DNA from: Treponema bryantii
GTDB taxonomy: Bacteria > Spirochaetota > Spirochaetia > Treponematales > Treponemataceae
Direction of reading: 5' to 3'
NCBI GenBank assembly: GCA_015061465.1
Contig: SUWN01000010.1
Coordinates: 1-58,857, forward strand
Length of the DNA stretch: 58,857 nucleotides
Of this stretch, positions 26,038 through 34,240 are shown one piece after another. The position numbers and the translations under genes are program-made. Each line of letters opens with the position of its first letter. Position 1 is the stretch's first letter. The notes beneath the pieces were generated by a model. It searched no databases and had not been told where the DNA came from. It worked only from the letters and a program-made list of their open reading frames with translations.

Positions 26038-27552
26038 GTGAACATTTTGCTTAAATTTAAGGAAACTGCTATTTCTGTTGTTCCAATTATGGCAATAGTA
26101 GTTTTGTTAGGTTTGACTGTAGCACCTATAGACAGTGTTATGCTTTGGCGTTTTATTATTGGCGGCATAATGCTTATTTTAGGGCTGACAATCTTTTTAT
26201 TAGGCGTTGACTTAGGAATTCAACCAATGGGAGAACATTGTGGTGCTGAATTAACTAAAAAACGAAGTCTTCCTTTGCTTACAATTGTTGCTTTTATAAT
26301 CGGATTTTTAGTTACTGCAGCAGAACCTGATATTCAAGTTTTTGGGGATCAAGTAAAAAATGTTTTTTCATCTGTAAACAAGACTGAGTTTGTTTTTGTA
26401 ATTGCAGGTGGCGTTGGAATTTTCATCATGATTGGATTGCTTAGATCCGTTTTGAATTTTTCTATAAAGATTGTTTTACTTATTGCTTACGTTCTTTTGT
26501 TTGTTTTGGCTTTTTGTTCACCAACAGAATTTATTGGAGTAGCATTTGATTCAGGTGGAGCAACAACAGGACCAATGACAGTTCCTTTTATTCTAGCACT
26601 TGGTTTGGGAGTTTCTTCTGTACGTGCGGCAAGCGATAAAGAAGGTTTTGGACTTACAGGCGTTACTTCCATTGGACCAATTTGTGCTGTTTTAGTTTAT
26701 TCCATTATTTTGCAAAAAACAGGCCGATTAGATTCTTTGGCAAATGCAACTGAAGCTACTGCAGAAAGTATTCATCACGCAGATGGAATTTTTGCGTTGT
26801 TTGCGGCAGATTTTCTACCAGTTTTAAAAGAAACTACGCTTTCTTTACTTCCTCTTGTAGGACTTTTTATTGTTTTTCAAATTACACTTTTAAAACTTAC
26901 AGCAAGACAAGTTATTCGTATTTGTATCGGTTTTGTTTACAGTTTTATTGGTTTGGCAATTTTCTTACTTGGTGTAAACGGTGGATTTATGCAAGCTGGA
27001 GAAGCACTTGGTCAAATTCTTGGACAAAAAGCGTTCGAACTTGGCGGAAAATGGCTTGTTTTGTTAATTTGCACGGGACTTCTTATTGGAGCAATTGTTG
27101 TTTGTGCAGAACCTGCTGTTTGGGTTTTAACAGAACAAGTTGAATTTATTTCTGGTGGTTCAATCAAAAGAAAAATTTTGCTTTCATTCCTTGCGGTAGG
27201 AGCTGCCATTGCAATCGGACTTGCTTTGTGGAGAGCAATTGCTGGATTTAATCTGAAATACATTTTAGTTCCAGGTTACGCAATCGCTTTGTTATTGATG
27301 ATTTTTTCTCCAGATTTATTTACAGGAATTGCGTTTGACTCTGGTGGAGTTGCATCTGGACCAATCACATCAACTTTTGTACTTTCGTTTACTTTAGGAG
27401 CGGCAAATTCAGGCGCTGGATGTTCAGATGTTTTTGGTGTAATTGCACTTGTTGCAATGATGCCTTTAATTTCGATTCAATTGTTAGGAATTATTTATAA
27501 TATAAAATCACGCAAAGCTGCAAAAAAAGCAGAACAAGGTGGTGAATCATGA
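26038..27552 (+). CDS. DUF1538 integral membrane protein, internally duplicated
   Basis: The 504-residue protein uses a GTG start after GAGAGG. It has about 12-14 hydrophobic helices arranged as two homologous halves. Each half contains L-L-G-V-(D/N)-x-G (F-L-L-G-V-D-L-G near 57; F-L-L-G-V-N-G-G near 310), an A-E-P near a Q-V (A-A-E-P-D-I-Q-V; C-A-E-P-A-V-W-V), and F-D-S-G-G-(A/V)-x-(T/S)-G-P-(M/I)-T. This is the DUF1538 family, predicted membrane transport proteins of unknown substrate. The next gene overlaps its stop by four bases (ATGA) and encodes PII-like domains, suggesting regulation by a PII-type sensor. Confidence 0.82.
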   Translation: MNILLKFKETAISVVPIMAIVVLLGLTVAPIDSVMLWRFIIGGIMLILGLTIFLLGVDLGIQPMGEHCGAELTKKRSLPLLTIVAFIIGFLVTAAEPDIQVFGDQVKNVFSSVNKTEFVFVIAGGVGIFIMIGLLRSVLNFSIKIVLLIAYVLLFVLAFCSPTEFIGVAFDSGGATTGPMTVPFILALGLGVSSVRAASDKEGFGLTGVTSIGPICAVLVYSIILQKTGRLDSLANATEATAESIHHADGIFALFAADFLPVLKETTLSLLPLVGLFIVFQITLLKLTARQVIRICIGFVYSFIGLAIFLLGVNGGFMQAGEALGQILGQKAFELGGKWLVLLICTGLLIGAIVVCAEPAVWVLTEQVEFISGGSIKRKILLSFLAVGAAIAIGLALWRAIAGFNLKYILVPGYAIALLLMIFSPDLFTGIAFDSGGVASGPITSTFVLSFTLGAANSGAGCSDVFGVIALVAMMPLISIQLLGIIYNIKSRKAAKKAEQGGES

Positions 27553-28214
27553 GTTACAAATTATTAATCAGTATAGTTCCCCATAACATGGGTGAATTAA
27601 TCACAAACGCTACAAAAGAAGCTGGTGCAGGCGGCGGAACAATCTTGATGGGAAGAGGAACTGCCGCAAACAGCATTATTCAACTTTTGGGACTTGGCGA
27701 TACTTCTAAAGATATTGCTTACGTTGTTGTAGATGATTCTATTTTAGAAAAAACATTGCTTTCTGTAAAAGAAGCAACTTCATCTAAAAAATCACACTTT
27801 GGTGTAATGTTCACTGTAAATGTAAGTGAATTTATTCGTAGCGGAAATCCAAATCAAGAAAAACCGGAAGGAGAAAATAATATGGCACAAAATGAATCAT
27901 ATAAATTAATCAACGTGATTGTAAATAAAGGTTACGCAGAAGACGCAATGGCAGCTGCAAGAAAAGCTGGAGCTGGTGGCGGAACAATTATCGGCGCAAG
28001 AGGAACAGCAAAAGAAGGTGACGCAAAATTCTTTGGTGCAGAAATTGTTCCAGAAAAAGATATGTTGTTGATTTTAGTTCCAAAAGAAAAATGTGATGAT
28101 ATTGTAAATGCAATTCAATCGTTACCTTGTTTTGCAAAAGCAGGAAGCGGAATTATTTTCTGTTCAAACGCACACGATTTTACACTTTTGGGAAAATCAG
28201 AAAAAGCTGAATAA
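27549..28214 (+). CDS. Tandem PII-like protein (two GlnB-like domains)
   Basis: The 221-residue protein has two PII-like domains, about 1-104 and 112-221. Both start with a Y-K-L-(L/I)-x-x-(I/V)-V pattern and carry G-A-G-G-G-T-I (near 27 and 142) followed by G-R-G-T-A or A-R-G-T-A. The usual signalling tyrosine region of classical GlnB is not evident, so it belongs to the wider PII-like superfamily. It overlaps the DUF1538 gene by ATGA. The codon for Met112 (27882) is an in-frame ATG preceded by GGAAGGAG, an excellent ribosome binding site, so the second domain (110 residues, normal PII length) may also be made alone. Confidence 0.82.
   Translation: MSYKLLISIVPHNMGELITNATKEAGAGGGTILMGRGTAANSIIQLLGLGDTSKDIAYVVVDDSILEKTLLSVKEATSSKKSHFGVMFTVNVSEFIRSGNPNQEKPEGENNMAQNESYKLINVIVNKGYAEDAMAAARKAGAGGGTIIGARGTAKEGDAKFFGAEIVPEKDMLLILVPKEKCDDIVNAIQSLPCFAKAGSGIIFCSNAHDFTLLGKSEKAE
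27867..27884 (+). promoter_or_regulatory. Internal in-frame ribosome binding site and ATG within the tandem PII gene
   Basis: GAAGGAG is followed after seven to eight bases by ATG (27882-27884) in the same frame as the surrounding gene. Translation from here would give a free second PII-like domain ending at 28214. Confidence 0.6.
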
Positions 28215-28963
28215 TGAGTAATTTAAATTTTATTCATTTAGAAAAAATTGATTCAACAAACACGTGCGCAAAAAATCTTTTGGATTCAAGCAAAAATACA
28301 ATTGATGTAGACAGATGTGTAATTTGTGCAGAAGAACAAACTTGCGGTAGAGGAAGAATGAACAGAAGTTTTTATTCACCTGCCGCCTCTGGTTTGTACA
28401 TGAGCGTAATTTATTGTCCAAAGGAATTTAAAACTGCGGCCGAATATACAGCAACGGCGGCAGTTTGTGTTTGCGATGTGATAAACGAACTTTTTGGAAT
28501 AGAAACTTCTATCAAATGGGTGAACGATATTTATCTAAATTCCAAAAAAATCTGCGGAATTCTTGCCGAAGGTTACATAAATCCAAAAACACAAAAAATT
28601 GAAGCAATTATTGTAGGAATTGGAATTAATTTGTGTACTGAAGATTTTCCGCCAGAGATTTTAGAAAAAGCGGGTTCACTTCATCTTAAAAATGTAGATA
28701 AAGTGAATCTTGCAAAAAAATTGGCAACAAAATTATTTGAAAATTACGACAAAGATGAGTTTTTTCAAATAATTAAAGAATATAGAAAAAAATCGAACGT
28801 AATTGGAAAAAAAGTGAAAATTTCACCTGTAATTAATCAAGAACAAAAGGATTTTGAAGCGTTAGTTTTGGATATTACGGATGAAGCAAAATTGAAAGTT
28901 CAAACAGAAAAAAACGAGATTTTATGTTTGGAAAGTGGTGAAATTTCAACAAAAATCATTTAA
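28214..28963 (+). CDS. birA: Biotin--[acetyl-CoA-carboxylase] ligase, catalytic type
   Basis: The 249-residue protein has the biotin ligase core: D-S-T-N-T near 14, T-C-G-R-G-R-M-N-R (biotinyl-AMP loop) near 38, S-G-L-Y-M-S-V near 58, K-W-V-N-D-I-Y near 98 and K-I-C-G-I-L-A-E near 110 (catalytic Lys). A C-terminal SH3-like domain follows. There is no N-terminal helix-turn-helix, so it is a class I enzyme without repressor function. It shares one base with the end of the PII gene (TAATG) and overlaps the convergent TetR gene by eight bases. Confidence 0.93.
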   Translation: MSNLNFIHLEKIDSTNTCAKNLLDSSKNTIDVDRCVICAEEQTCGRGRMNRSFYSPAASGLYMSVIYCPKEFKTAAEYTATAAVCVCDVINELFGIETSIKWVNDIYLNSKKICGILAEGYINPKTQKIEAIIVGIGINLCTEDFPPEILEKAGSLHLKNVDKVNLAKKLATKLFENYDKDEFFQIIKEYRKKSNVIGKKVKISPVINQEQKDFEALVLDITDEAKLKVQTEKNEILCLESGEISTKII

Positions 28964-29627
28964 TCTGTAGCAAAGAAAGAATTGCTTCTACAGATTTTAT
29001 GGCTTTTTCAATTGCATTATCGTCAGAAGGTAGCGCAAAAAGAGTTCCTACCCCACTTTCTGGATTTAGACGAACAGTTTCTTTTCTGTTTGCAATGTAA
29101 AAATCAATTTGTTGCAAAATTATGCTTGAAATGGACAACGAAAAATCATTTAGTTCGCGTTCATTTAAAATTTTGATTCTGTCACAATCCACAAAAGCAA
29201 CAAGAATTTTGCGGATTTCCTGACTGAGTTTTTGATTCAAATTACGAACAATTTGAAGCGCTTTTAAGTTAAAAAATTGTTCTGTATATACAAACGAGTA
29301 CATTTGAAAAAGTGGCTCGCTTTCAAAAAGATTAAAATATCGTGTGATTAATCTTTTGAACAAAGTTTGTGGTAAAAGTCGATTTGTTTTTATAGATTCG
29401 ATTGTTTTATCAAATAAAAAGTTTACTAAAGCAATTTCTGCCGAACAAAAATCAAGTGTGGCTTCGTACATTGCGTCTCGGCTTTCAAAATGATTGTAAA
29501 GAGAAGCTTTTTTTATTTCTAAAACATCCGCAATATCTGTTAATGATGTAGCACCAGCACTTTTGTCAAAAGCAGAGAAAAGAAATGATTGAATAATTTT
29601 TTCTTGTGAAATATGCTTTTTACTCAT
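28956..29627 (-). CDS. TetR/AcrR-family transcriptional regulator
   Basis: The 223-residue protein has the TetR N-terminal helix-turn-helix (S-L-T-D-I-A-D-V-L-E-I-K-K-A-S-L-Y-N-H-F near residues 27-46) and a mostly helical ligand domain. It is divergent from the long-chain acyl-CoA ligase, with a perfect 7-2-7 palindrome between them (29636-29651). The arrangement suggests that it represses itself and perhaps the ligase in response to an acyl-CoA or fatty acid. The ligand is inferred from that neighbour only. Confidence 0.9.
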   Translation of the reverse strand: MSKKHISQEKIIQSFLFSAFDKSAGATSLTDIADVLEIKKASLYNHFESRDAMYEATLDFCSAEIALVNFLFDKTIESIKTNRLLPQTLFKRLITRYFNLFESEPLFQMYSFVYTEQFFNLKALQIVRNLNQKLSQEIRKILVAFVDCDRIKILNERELNDFSLSISSIILQQIDFYIANRKETVRLNPESGVGTLFALPSDDNAIEKAIKSVEAILSLLQIK

Positions 29628-29635
29628 AAACTTAA

Positions 29636-29651
29636 ACTAATGGACATTAGT
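29636..29651. promoter_or_regulatory. Putative TetR operator
   Basis: ACTAATG-GA-CATTAGT is an exact inverted repeat with two central bases. It lies nine bases upstream of the TetR start codon and 12 bases upstream of the -35 box of the acyl-CoA ligase gene. Confidence 0.6.
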
Positions 29652-29662
29652 CTATTATAGAA

Positions 29663-29691
29663 TTGCATTTTTTTCAATTGTGTTTTATACT
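29663..29691 (+). promoter_or_regulatory. Predicted promoter of the long-chain acyl-CoA ligase gene
   Basis: TTGCAT (29663-29668), 17 bases and TATACT (29686-29691) form a near-consensus promoter. The expected start near 29698 gives a leader of about 50 bases containing GGGAG before the ATG at 29748. Confidence 0.65.
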
Positions 29692-29747
29692 AGACAAAAT
29701 TTAAAAAAATGTCATTTAAAAAGAAAATAAATATTGGGAGATATATA

Positions 29748-31679
29748 ATGGTATTTGAAGCAAATTACACAGTTCCAAAAATGATTCAAAAATCAGCAGA
29801 GGAATTTTCAGAAATTGTTGCGCAATACAGACGCACAAAATCTGGTGATTTTGAACCAATCACTTATCGTGAAATGTTCCAACTTGGACTTGATTTTGCA
29901 GCTGCACTTAAACAACTAGGTCTTGAACGTGGCCAACCAATTGGACTTATTTCTGACAACAGACCTGAATGGTTACAAGCAGATATTGGAATTATGTCGT
30001 TAGGAGCAATTGACGTTCCACGTGGTAACGATGCTACAATCATCGACTTGGAAAAAATCCTTTCGCTTACTGAATGTAAGATTTCAATTGCAGAAAATAA
30101 TTCACAAGTAAACAAAATTCTTTCTTTAAAAGACAAACTTCCTTGCCTTAAAGAAATCATTTCTTTTGAAAAAGACACAAAAGACGACGTTATTGCATTG
30201 GCAAAAGAAAACGACGTTAAATTGTACTACTTTGAAGATTTAATCAAAGAAGGACAAAAATATAGAATTGAACATAAAGGTGAAGTTGAAGCTGAACTTG
30301 AAAAAGGAACTGGAGACGACCTTGCAACTATCATCTTTACTTCAGGAACAACTGGAACTCCAAAAGGTGTAATGCTTTCTCACACAAACTTTTTGACTCA
30401 GTTAGAAGAATTACCAGAAAGAATCTTTGTAAATCCTGGAGAAAAAGCATTAAGCGTATTACCAGTTTGGCACGTTTTTGAACGCGCTGTTGAATATGTA
30501 ATTATAATTCAAGGTGCAACTATTTGTTATTCAAAACCAGTTGGTTCTATTTTGCTTGCAGACTTTAAGAAAATGAATCCTCACCTTCTCCCTGCTGTTC
30601 CACGTATTTTTGAAGCAGTATACGACGGAATTACAAAAAAAATGCGTAAAGCTGGTGGAATTGTAAATGCAATGTTCAATTTCTTTGTAAAAGTTGCAAT
30701 TATTCATAAAAGAATGCAACGAAAAATGTTTAATAAAAACCCAGCATTTACAAGATATTACACAACCTTCTGGTGGATTTTATTCTTTATTCCTTGGATT
30801 TTAATGTTCCCACTTTATTGGCTAGGAAATTTATTAGTGTTCAGAAAAATTAAAGCAATGCTCGGAACAAATTTCCGTGGTGGAATTGCTGGTGGTGGAG
30901 CTTTCCCTCAAAGAATTGATGAATTCTTCTGGGCAATTGGCGTAAACATTGTAGAAGGTTACGGATTAACAGAAACAGCGCCTGTAGTTGCAGTTCGTCC
31001 ATTAGCTTCACCAGTTTATAGAACAATCGGCTCGGCTCTTAGAGGAATGCAAGTTCGTATTGTTGATATGGACGGTTATGTTCTTGGAAGAGGACAACAA
31101 GGTGTACTTCAAATAAAAGGTCCAAACGTAATGCAAGGATATTACAAAAATCCTGAAGCAACTGCAAAAGTAATGACTGTAGATGGTTGGCTTGATACTG
31201 GTGACCTTGCTGTTTTCACAATTCACGATGAAATTCAAATTAAAGGACGTATCAAAGACACAATCGTTCTTCGTGGTGGCGAAAACTTGGAACCAGTTCC
31301 TATTGAAACAAAATTACAAGAATCTCGTTTTATCAGTAATGCAATTGTTGTTGGACAAGACCAGCGTTATCTTTCTGCATTAATTCTTGTTGATGAAGAA
31401 GAAATAAAAGGATTTGCCGCAGCAAACGGTTTGCAATATGATACATACGAATCTTTATTAAAATCAGAAGAAATTCTAAAATTGTATGAAAACGAAATCA
31501 ACACTTTGGTAAACATTAAAAATGGATTTAAGATGTTTGAAAGAATTAACAAATTCGCACTCATCACAAAACCATTTGAAGTTGGTGTTGAACTTTCTGC
31601 AAAACAAGAAGTAATGCGTTTTAGAATTAACGAAATTTATAAAAAAGAAATCAGCGAAATGTTTGCAGATGCAGACTAA
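29748..31679 (+). CDS. Long-chain fatty acid--CoA ligase (AMP-forming)
   Basis: The ATG at 29748 follows GGGAG. An upstream in-frame ATG (29709) would include that site in the coding region. The 643-residue enzyme has T-I-I-F-T-S-G-T-T-G-T-P-K-G near 190 (phosphate loop), Y-G-L-T-E-T-A-P-V near 405, G-W-L-D-T-G-D and the hinge I-K-G-R-I-K-D-T-I-V. A strongly hydrophobic stretch near 330-365 (W-W-I-L-F-F-I-P-W-I-L-M-F) suggests membrane attachment, as in long-chain acyl-CoA synthetases of anaerobes that activate exogenous fatty acids. Substrate chain length is inferred from family resemblance. Confidence 0.9.
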   Translation: MVFEANYTVPKMIQKSAEEFSEIVAQYRRTKSGDFEPITYREMFQLGLDFAAALKQLGLERGQPIGLISDNRPEWLQADIGIMSLGAIDVPRGNDATIIDLEKILSLTECKISIAENNSQVNKILSLKDKLPCLKEIISFEKDTKDDVIALAKENDVKLYYFEDLIKEGQKYRIEHKGEVEAELEKGTGDDLATIIFTSGTTGTPKGVMLSHTNFLTQLEELPERIFVNPGEKALSVLPVWHVFERAVEYVIIIQGATICYSKPVGSILLADFKKMNPHLLPAVPRIFEAVYDGITKKMRKAGGIVNAMFNFFVKVAIIHKRMQRKMFNKNPAFTRYYTTFWWILFFIPWILMFPLYWLGNLLVFRKIKAMLGTNFRGGIAGGGAFPQRIDEFFWAIGVNIVEGYGLTETAPVVAVRPLASPVYRTIGSALRGMQVRIVDMDGYVLGRGQQGVLQIKGPNVMQGYYKNPEATAKVMTVDGWLDTGDLAVFTIHDEIQIKGRIKDTIVLRGGENLEPVPIETKLQESRFISNAIVVGQDQRYLSALILVDEEEIKGFAAANGLQYDTYESLLKSEEILKLYENEINTLVNIKNGFKMFERINKFALITKPFEVGVELSAKQEVMRFRINEIYKKEISEMFADAD

Positions 31680-31699
31680 AATATTTTTTTGAGGATAAT

Positions 31700-32608
31700 A
31701 TGAATGTTCATTTGTTAGAAATGCCACTTGATTTTGGGGCAAGTCGTCATGGTTCAGACATGGGACCTTCTGCAATCAGATTGGCAGGAATTAGAGAAAA
31801 ATTAGAATCTTTAGGACACAAAACTTTTGAACATTCATCAATCTTCCAACTTTTGCCTCAGGAATACGAAACAATCGGAAATCCTAAGGCAAAATATCTT
31901 ACTCCAATCACACACGCTTGTACAAAATTGGCTCAAAACGTAGAAGAAATCGCTTCTAATGGTGATTTTCCACTTGTTTTGGGTGGCGACCATTCAATTG
32001 CACTTGGAACAATCGCAGGAATTTCTGCTGTTGCAAAAAAACAAAACAAACGCTTAGGAATTCTTTACGTTGATGCTCACGGTGATTTTAACACAACAGA
32101 AACAACGCCTACTGGAAATATTCACGGGGAATGTTTGGCTGCATCTTGTGGGTATGGGCTTCCTGAATTAACAAATCTTTACTACGAAGGTACAAAAGTT
32201 GATGCAAAAGATATTTGTTTTTTAGGAACACGAGATTTAGACAAAGGCGAACGCGAATTGATGAAAAAAGCAGGAGTTACTGTTTTTTCTATGACAGATG
32301 TTGAACGCTACGGATTTTCTTCGATTGTACAAAAAATCGTTCAATTCTTTACAGAACGCGTTGATATGATTCACGTTAGTTTTGATATGGACGTTTTAGA
32401 CCCAATGTTTGCTCCAGGAACTGGAATTCAACTTCCAGCGGGGCTTTCTAACAGAGAAGCGTTATTCTTGATGGAAGAAATCGCAAACACAAATTTAGTA
32501 CAATCCGCAGAAATTGTAGAAGTAAACCCTGTTTTAGATATAAGAAATCAAACTGCAATTCTGGCAGTTTCTCTTGCAAGCAGACTTCTTGGCGAAAAAA
32601 TATATTAA
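31700..32608 (+). CDS. rocF: Arginase
   Basis: The 302-residue protein carries the manganese-binding ureohydrolase motifs: G-G-D-H-S near residue 97, Y-V-D-A-H-G-D-F-N near 120 and S-F-D-M-D-V-L-D-P near 228, with E-V-N-P near 275. M-G-P-S-A-I-R near 25 is typical of arginases rather than agmatinases. It hydrolyses arginine to ornithine and urea. It lies 20 bases after the acyl-CoA ligase gene, behind GAGG, and may share its transcript, though the pathways are unrelated. Its stop overlaps the convergent CapA-like gene by four bases. Confidence 0.88.
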   Translation: MNVHLLEMPLDFGASRHGSDMGPSAIRLAGIREKLESLGHKTFEHSSIFQLLPQEYETIGNPKAKYLTPITHACTKLAQNVEEIASNGDFPLVLGGDHSIALGTIAGISAVAKKQNKRLGILYVDAHGDFNTTETTPTGNIHGECLAASCGYGLPELTNLYYEGTKVDAKDICFLGTRDLDKGERELMKKAGVTVFSMTDVERYGFSSIVQKIVQFFTERVDMIHVSFDMDVLDPMFAPGTGIQLPAGLSNREALFLMEEIANTNLVQSAEIVEVNPVLDIRNQTAILAVSLASRLLGEKIY

Positions 32609-34113
32609 TTTTTTAATTTTACAATCATTCCGTCTAGTTCTGCATCGTATTTTTCGTAATAAACAAGTTTATTATTTATAATTCCTACTCTGATAATCAT
32701 ACTTTCTTGTGCACCAGGCATTTCTTGCATTCCGTTAAAAACAAAATTTCCGAGTGACCACACAATCAAACTTCCATTGTACATTTCTACAGGCTGCAAA
32801 ACGTGAGGATGAGAACCAAAAACAACTTTTGCACCAGAATCACACAATTTTTTGTAGAATTTCTTTTGTTCAGCCGACGGTTTTGTTACATATTCTTGGC
32901 CACCATGAACATTCACAATTATAAAAGAATCGTTTTTGCTTTCCTGTTTTACTAAATTAACAAAATCATCGCCTTCCCATAAAATTCCCGCTCGTTTATC
33001 AGTCGCAGTTGCTGTAGTTTTTCCATTAAATCCAGAACGTTCCACAGGATATGCGCCACAAGATTGAATCGCAATTTTTTGTGATTTTACAGTTGAATAA
33101 AACCATTTTTCTGCGTCTTTTTTTGTTAATCCCGCTCCCGAAGTTTTTATATCATATTCTGTAAAAGCTTTTAGAGTATCTTTAAATCCATCTTCCCCAT
33201 AATCGTAAGAATGATTATTTGTAAGCATAAAATAATCAAAGCCCGCAGCTTTTAAATAAGGCAATGCTTTTTTCTTAAATTTAAACGTGTAAGTTTTTGT
33301 TGCGTTATCCCACCGATTTGTCACAACGCCTTCTAAATTTCCGATTGTAATATCATTGTTTTTTAGAATCGGAAGCGTTGTTGTAAAAATTGAGTCCGGC
33401 TTTTTTTGCCAAATCATTGTATCTTCTACACCACGAGCAATCATAATATCACCTGCGGCTGCCACAAAAGCAATTTCCGGTGAAATATAATCTTCTTTAC
33501 ATTGTTCGCTGATTTTTTTGTACCAATTTTCTAATTCCTGATAAGCAAGCAAATCCTTTTTTTGGCGGATTTTTTTTTGTTTCAATTTGAGAATATTCAA
33601 TTTACCAATTTTGTTTTCAAAAAAAGGATAATTTTCGTCATCGGCATAGATTTTCTTTCCATCTTTTTCAAAAGAAAGAGCAATCATATTTTGTGGAATT
33701 TTATCAATTTTATAAAAAGAAATTTTTCTTTCGTTTATTGCCTGTAAAAAGGTTGGCGGATTTTCTTGAAAATTTACGCACGGAAAAATTGCAGTTTGAT
33801 TTATAATCCACGTTTTACAATCATCAGAATTTTGCAAAGTTTGTGTATTTTTTTGATTTGAAAATTCATTTAATAAATCACTTTGATGAATAAATGAACT
33901 TAAAAAACCGATTCGTAATTCATCTTTTTGTAAAGAAATTCCAGGTGATAATTCTATAAGGATTTTTTCGTTCTGAAAAATTGTTTTTTCTACACCAAAT
34001 TTTGTTAATTCATTAAAAAACGATGGCTGAATTCTGACAACATATTTTGTTTGCTTACATCCAACAAAAAAAATCATAAGAACGATGAACAAAAACGATT
34101 TTAAATTTTTCAC
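32605..34113 (-). CDS. CapA-family lipoprotein (metallophosphatase-like fold)
   Basis: The 502-residue protein has a lipoprotein signal (F-F-V-G-C near residue 19). Residues about 20-200 have no recognised domain. From about 205 the CapA/PgsA pattern runs A-A-G-D-I-M-I-A-R-G, then G-N-L-E-G-V-V-T-N, L-T-N-N-H-S-Y-D-Y-G, N-V-H-G-G-Q-E-Y and G-S-H-P-H-V-L-Q-P. Those Asp, Asn and His residues are the metal-site residues of the calcineurin-like fold. CapA proteins are linked to poly-gamma-glutamate export in bacilli; here no other capsule genes are adjacent, so the role remains open. Confidence 0.85.
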   Translation of the reverse strand: MKNLKSFLFIVLMIFFVGCKQTKYVVRIQPSFFNELTKFGVEKTIFQNEKILIELSPGISLQKDELRIGFLSSFIHQSDLLNEFSNQKNTQTLQNSDDCKTWIINQTAIFPCVNFQENPPTFLQAINERKISFYKIDKIPQNMIALSFEKDGKKIYADDENYPFFENKIGKLNILKLKQKKIRQKKDLLAYQELENWYKKISEQCKEDYISPEIAFVAAAGDIMIARGVEDTMIWQKKPDSIFTTTLPILKNNDITIGNLEGVVTNRWDNATKTYTFKFKKKALPYLKAAGFDYFMLTNNHSYDYGEDGFKDTLKAFTEYDIKTSGAGLTKKDAEKWFYSTVKSQKIAIQSCGAYPVERSGFNGKTTATATDKRAGILWEGDDFVNLVKQESKNDSFIIVNVHGGQEYVTKPSAEQKKFYKKLCDSGAKVVFGSHPHVLQPVEMYNGSLIVWSLGNFVFNGMQEMPGAQESMIIRVGIINNKLVYYEKYDAELDGMIVKLKN

Positions 34114-34240
34114 AAAAACCTCTGCAAATTTTGAATAGATTAATTATAAATATATTTTTTATTTTTGTATTGCCCTTTTCTATCCATTTTATTATTTTTA
34201 AACAATATAAATTGCATAATTTTTTTTGAGGTATAATTAA

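Noticed and set aside
29748..32608. Functional acyl-CoA ligase-arginase pathway
   Set aside because: The genes are only 20 bases apart but no metabolic link is known; co-transcription may be incidental.
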